From positions 1,580,669 to 1,602,698 of the forward strand of contig BFEA01000098.1 in the NCBI GenBank assembly GCA_003427395.1: a stretch of DNA of 22,030 nt, given 5' to 3'. The position numbers and the translations under genes were made by a program. This document shows, one piece after another, positions 18,698 through 22,030 of the stretch (the first letter of the stretch is position 1; the number at the start of each line of letters is the position of its first letter). The notes below the pieces were generated by a model. It worked only from the letters and a program-made list of their open reading frames with translations. It searched no databases and was not told the DNA's origin. Source of the DNA: Chara braunii. Lineage: Eukaryota; Streptophyta; Charophyceae; Charales; Characeae.

Positions 18698-18799
18698 CGA
18701 GTAAGAGTCATTCCCATTTTGCACATTGGGCGAGTAAGATTCATTCTCATTCTGCACATTTGCCGAGTAGTGGACGGAGGACCTTGTAGTGGACGGAGG
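18698..18799. repeat. 33-bp repeat (2.3 copies) and 19-bp repeat
   Basis: CGAGTAAGA starts units at 18698 and 18731, with a partial CGAGTAG at 18764, a 33-bp period. GTAGTGGACGGAGG then occurs at 18767 and 18786, a 19-bp period. On the minus strand the 33-bp unit reads in frame as an 11-residue repeat of the type QNENESYSPNV. Confidence 0.85.
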
Positions 18800-19139
18800 C
18801 CCTGTCTACGCTCGGGCTGGGGCGGATGTAATCCGCCCTGTCAGCAGTGATGACAGGCCGGTTCATGGATGCCCACATGGTGTTGGCACACCCACATGAC
18901 GTATGCACGCACACAGGCCAGTCCAGGTCGGTCCTCGGGTGCCAGTAATCATGGATGAGGAAGTTTCAAGCTCTCTTTTTTGCTACATTTTCCGTAGCAC
19001 ATGGTGTTTCCCACTGCACAACACTGCCCTGATGTAATCCCTGCAATGAGAATCGTGCGAGGGCGAGCAGGGAGACGCTTTTAAGCCCGTGCAGTGCTGA
19101 AAGAGAGCAAATGAACTCTAACGAATAGCACACAGTAAT

Positions 19140-19463
19140 TTGCAGTCCGCCATTTTACCTCCTCTCTATTACTTAACGGATCCTCTTCAACTCTTTCGAA
19201 TAATTCAGGGACTTTGTCCAATAAACCTTATAACGTCTAACATAGCGCCTAAACTGATATCAAAATTAGGCCCCGCAAGATTTGCTTTTTTCTGCTTCAC
19301 GAGAAAAAGCAGGGAGCTGACAGAGAAATCACTCACTGGGATCCCAGATATGCAGAATACCGAAGATAAAGCCTGGACGTGCTGGTGCAAGGGTGCAGGA
19401 TCGGTCACGAACTCAGAAAAAGCGGGGGCTAATTTTATAAGCTCGCCTACCAGACTACATTAG
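19140..19463 (+). CDS. Unrecognised open frame, 107 codons, no ATG start
   Basis: The frame opens with TTG at 19140 and ends at TAG. It has reasonably mixed composition, a hydrophobic first half and a more polar second half. No family was recognised. Lack of an ATG start and of supporting context makes it doubtful; it could be an exon fragment. Confidence 0.15.
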   Translation: MQSAILPPLYYLTDPLQLFRIIQGLCPINLITSNIAPKLISKLGPARFAFFCFTRKSRELTEKSLTGIPDMQNTEDKAWTCWCKGAGSVTNSEKAGANFISSPTRLH

Positions 19464-19496
19464 CATCTTCGTCCTCGCCCTCAAACGAATAAAAGA

Positions 19497-19602
19497 TCCC
19501 ATAACTATTCCACTTCAGCTTACCAAAGAGGATTTTTTTTTGGTGTGCGTGTATCTTTATGATTGTTCCTTTGAACAATCCCATAATTATTCCACCTCAG
19601 TT
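19497..19602. repeat. 24-bp direct repeat with a perfect 8-bp hairpin
   Basis: TCCCATAAYTATTCCACYTC occurs at 19497 and 19579, an 82-bp offset. Immediately before and overlapping the second copy, GATTGTTC (19561-19568) pairs with GAACAATC (19573-19580) around CTTT. Confidence 0.8.
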
Positions 19603-19900
19603 CGCACGAACCGAAGTAGTGCTCTTACCGGTACATTACGCTTCTCTATTCGGCCCTGGCCCAGTCCTAGGCCGGTAGCAAACGCGACAGGCCGCTTTGA
19701 AAAGGCGCAGTTGCAAGCTCACGAGCCTTGGAAGGTAGCTTCATAAACTTCAAAGCTCGTCTAAACTGGTGGTGTCATACGACATCCTCTGGTGGGCAAC
19801 GTCTATGCCATAGACCCCATTTCAGATTTCTCTCTGGGCACTTGTTCTTAACAAAGCCGAGTATTCTCCTGTTCAACTCAAGAGCCTAGTTCATCACGAC

Positions 19901-20064
19901 TTCTTTCCTTGGTCTCTTATGAGTTCTTTCCTTGGTGTCTTATGAGTTCTTTCCTTGGTCTCTCCTGTTACAGACAGTGTTTGCAGATTTCGAGTTCTTT
20001 CCTTGGTGTCTTACGAGTTTTTTCCTTGGTCTCTCCTGTTACAGACAGTGTTTGCAGATTTCGA
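19901..20064. repeat. Nested tandem repeat: 23-bp units within a 71-bp unit
   Basis: TTCTTTCCTTGGT-type words start at 19901, 19924, 19947, 19995 and 20018. Adjacent units are 23 bp apart. A longer 71-bp unit, including TCTCCTGTTACAGACAGTGT, is duplicated at 19947 and 20018. This is a two-level array produced by successive duplications. Open frames across it are products of the repeat. Confidence 0.9.
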
Positions 20065-20357
20065 CCTAGAACGCCCCCTATGGGTATCACAAGACTCGCG
20101 ATGTTGTATGCCTGGGAGGGCTGCTGAAAGCAAAATGGAAAGAGAGAGACCAAGAACTCGGAGTAGGCAATGGAAGGGGATGGTCGAGAAGTTAAAGCGG
20201 AGATTTAAGCTGAAGGGAGAGAATAGGGAGGAGAGATAGCGAGGACAGATTAGCAGGACAAACTAAAACACAGACTGGAAGAGAAATGGAGGGAGAGATG
20301 GGAGTTGCAGAGGTGAGAAAAACAGGCGTCTAACCGCTCGAATATTTCGTCATGTCT

Positions 20358-20461
20358 TCCATGCTTACCAAGAGGCCTCGGCATTTTCGATTGATATGCT
20401 GAATTAGGGTCCATGCTTACCAAGAGGCCTGGGCATTTTCGACTGATATGTTGAATTAGGG
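20358..20461. repeat. 52-bp tandem duplication
   Basis: Two copies starting TCCATGCTTACCAAGAGGCC at 20358 and 20410 differ by only about three substitutions. The 52-bp period is not a multiple of three. Confidence 0.9.
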
Positions 20462-20655
20462 GTCGACGACCACAAATTATACGGGTGGGACAATTACTCA
20501 GGAGGTAGTGGTCGTGGTGGTTTACAAGGCACAATGAAATCGATGATACAGAAAAGAAAGCAGAGTTCTCACGGAGGGCAGCAGAGAAGATGGTGGAGCG
20601 ACAGGATGGAGAGAGTGCCAAGCAGAGGACTGCACATAGGAACACCTCCAAGCGG

Positions 20656-20730
20656 TTGTGGATGTACAGAAGAAAAACGATATCCAACCCCCCAATCGAT
20701 TGTGGATGTACAGAAGACAAATGATTTCCA
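20656..20730. repeat. 44-bp partial duplication
   Basis: TTGTGGATGTACAGAAGA recurs at 20656 and 20700. The 44-bp period shifts reading frame, which argues against a coding role for the open frames here (20534-20875 plus and 20250-20909 minus). The surrounding 20110-20880 plus strand is purine-rich. Confidence 0.85.
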
Positions 20731-20884
20731 GCAGAGACCATTGCACGAAATGCCCAGTGGTAAGGGAAAGGAAAAGACGAAAGACACGTGGACAGATTAC
20801 GAGGGAGGGGCCGTGGAAGCAACGCTACAGAACCAGGGGGGCCAAGAGTGCAAAAGAACACGAAGGAAGTGGTGAAAGACTGAC

Positions 20885-21530
20885 TGACACCATGCCTTAC
20901 CCTGTGCACACAGGCACACGCATCATCTCATACCGCAGCGAGAGCGAAGGGGGAAATCGAGGGTTCGTGACAGGGAAAAGAGATGACTCAATGCCCTACC
21001 CTCCCCACCCGGGCAGCCGCGTCATCCTCACGCCGCACCGGGGTTAAGGGGAGAAATTGATCCATTGTGTTGTGAAGCGGTAAGCGACTGGAAAAGGCTG
21101 ACACCATGCCTTACCCTACAATACGCATCAAGGTGCATCGTATCTTCACGCCGGACCAAGGACAAAGATAGGATCAGTCGGTTCTCCGAAAGAGCTACCG
21201 TCTTCCCCCGAACATAACGCACCCTAAAAATGAATGTATACAAGCTATATTGCCGGCCACATACAGCCAAAATGAGTGTGCGTTGTGTTCGGGGGAAGAC
21301 GGTAGGTTTCGACTTCCACTACTACGCCTCCACGCGACCGAAATCATAACTACGTTCTCTCACTCTTATCGTTCCTCCGTTGCTCCTCCTCTAGGGCTGA
21401 CACCATGCCTTACCCTACACTCGACCAAGTGACTTTTGTCCTTCCGCCGCACTAAGACCGAGGATAGAGATCAGTCCGTTTTCCGACTGGGAAACAGGTG
21501 GTAGGTTTCAACTCCCCCTACGGGCCCTAC
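20885..21530. repeat. Four diverged repeat units starting TGACACCATGCCTTACCCT
   Basis: Unit heads are at 20885, 20984 (TGACTCAATGCCCTACCCT), 21099 and 21398. All continue through a CATC/CGTC...CACGCCG-like middle. Units 3 and 4 share a GATCAGTCSGTTYTCCGA tail and then GGTAGGTTTC. Unit 3 is longer because a 110-bp inverted-repeat element lies in its tail. The unit family was not recognised; no tRNA-like boxes were seen. Confidence 0.75.
21196..21305. mobile_element. 110-bp inverted-repeat element (MITE-like), copy 2
   Basis: The left arm (21196-21223) and the reverse complement of the right arm (21278-21305) match at 27 of 28 positions, then diverge around a 54-bp centre. Arms begin CTACCGTCTTCCCCCGAACA, clearly related to copy 1 at 15414-15522, and the length is almost the same; the centres are unrelated. 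It lies inside a diverged repeat unit whose next copy lacks it. No coding capacity. Confidence 0.8.
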
Positions 21531-21539
21531 CCCGCCTTA

Positions 21540-21962
21540 TCGCACCGCACTCGTACCAATAATCGCACTCGCATCATTCCTGCCCATCTTCCTCCGATTC
21601 TCCTCCCCCTTTACACAGCACTTCGCCCCCAGCCTTCCTCCCATTGACACCAACCTGCACGTTCATCCGATACATCGGTCGATCGATCAAATCGCTGGAC
21701 CTATCGGTCACCGACGCCCATCATCAACAGGGCGTTAAGTGTCAGTAATCACTGTAAAGTTCCATTACTATCACTCAATAGATAAAGCACCCATTGTGAA
21801 TCCGCAGTCCCCTGTTTAAAACTTGCCACGCGCCGCCATCTTGCAGCACTGACAGACAACGAACGAAGCTCAGGTCAGCTTCAAACAGGGCCGCCCCAAG
21901 CGAGAGTGACAACAACGATACCTACAGACGAAACAAAAACGATGACGACGCCAGGATGGCAA
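21540..21962. other. No recognisable feature
   Basis: C/T-leaning mixed sequence with no supported gene or repeat. ATCGGTCGATCGATC-like words near 21674-21690 are a small local palindrome. Confidence 0.4.
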
Positions 21963-21982
21963 AGAGAGAGAGAGAGAGAGAG
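21963..21982. repeat. (AG)10 microsatellite
   Basis: Ten uninterrupted AG units. Confidence 0.95.
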
Positions 21983-22030
21983 AAGGTTCCATTAGGGACA
22001 GTCATTCTAGTCGTGCCAAATCAGTCTATG

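Noticed and set aside
20250-20909. 219-codon minus-strand frame, the longest in the window
   Set aside because: Composition is Ser/Leu/Pro-biased from a pyrimidine-rich strand. It crosses 52-bp and 44-bp duplications whose periods shift frame, and no family was recognised.

Overview
This looks like repeat-rich intergenic DNA from the nuclear genome of a large-genome streptophyte (land plant or charophyte alga). The best lineage clue is an 18-base site at 5330-5347 on the minus strand. It matches, base for base, the primer-binding site that plant LTR retrotransposons use with the 3' end of plant tRNA-Asp. The species cannot be named from the window. No intact protein-coding gene, rRNA or functional tRNA was recognised. 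Most open frames are short, biased in composition, or follow repeats through several frames.

Layout. 1-2140: a poly-G end, a 120-bp duplication, a small hairpin-bearing tandem repeat and unremarkable sequence. 2145-2592: seven 64-bp units, each with a tRNA D-arm (box A)-like motif. The last runs into a box B-like motif at tRNA spacing. 2600-4000: decayed, protein-like reading segments on both strands, the clearest being a very acidic frame on the minus strand. 4016-4120: a (GATA)n / (GA)n / G6TA block. 5330-8900: two minus-strand LTR-retrotransposon junctions (tRNA-Asp-type and tRNA-Arg-like). The second LTR-like region holds three ~122-bp repeats and then ten hairpins. 9055-9645: a possible decayed S/T/A/Q-rich frame. 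10075-10314: a CT microsatellite containing a 135-base run of Ns. 10490-11470: a pyrimidine-rich strand. 12905-14060: an AT-rich island. 14940-22030: more small duplications and two copies of a ~110-bp inverted-repeat element (15414-15522 and 21196-21305).

The most interesting structure is the hairpin array at 7692-8511. Ten copies share an (A)ATCTTA(T) loop but are irregularly spaced 64-114 bp apart. Their stems differ in sequence while mostly keeping complementarity, which is a covariation pattern. Next are the two small inverted-repeat elements, one of which sits in a repeat array whose next unit resembles the empty site, and the 64-bp tRNA-arm-like array.

No operon or pathway is visible. 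What links the parts is mobile and repetitive DNA: nested minus-strand retroelements, small non-autonomous elements and local tandem duplication.
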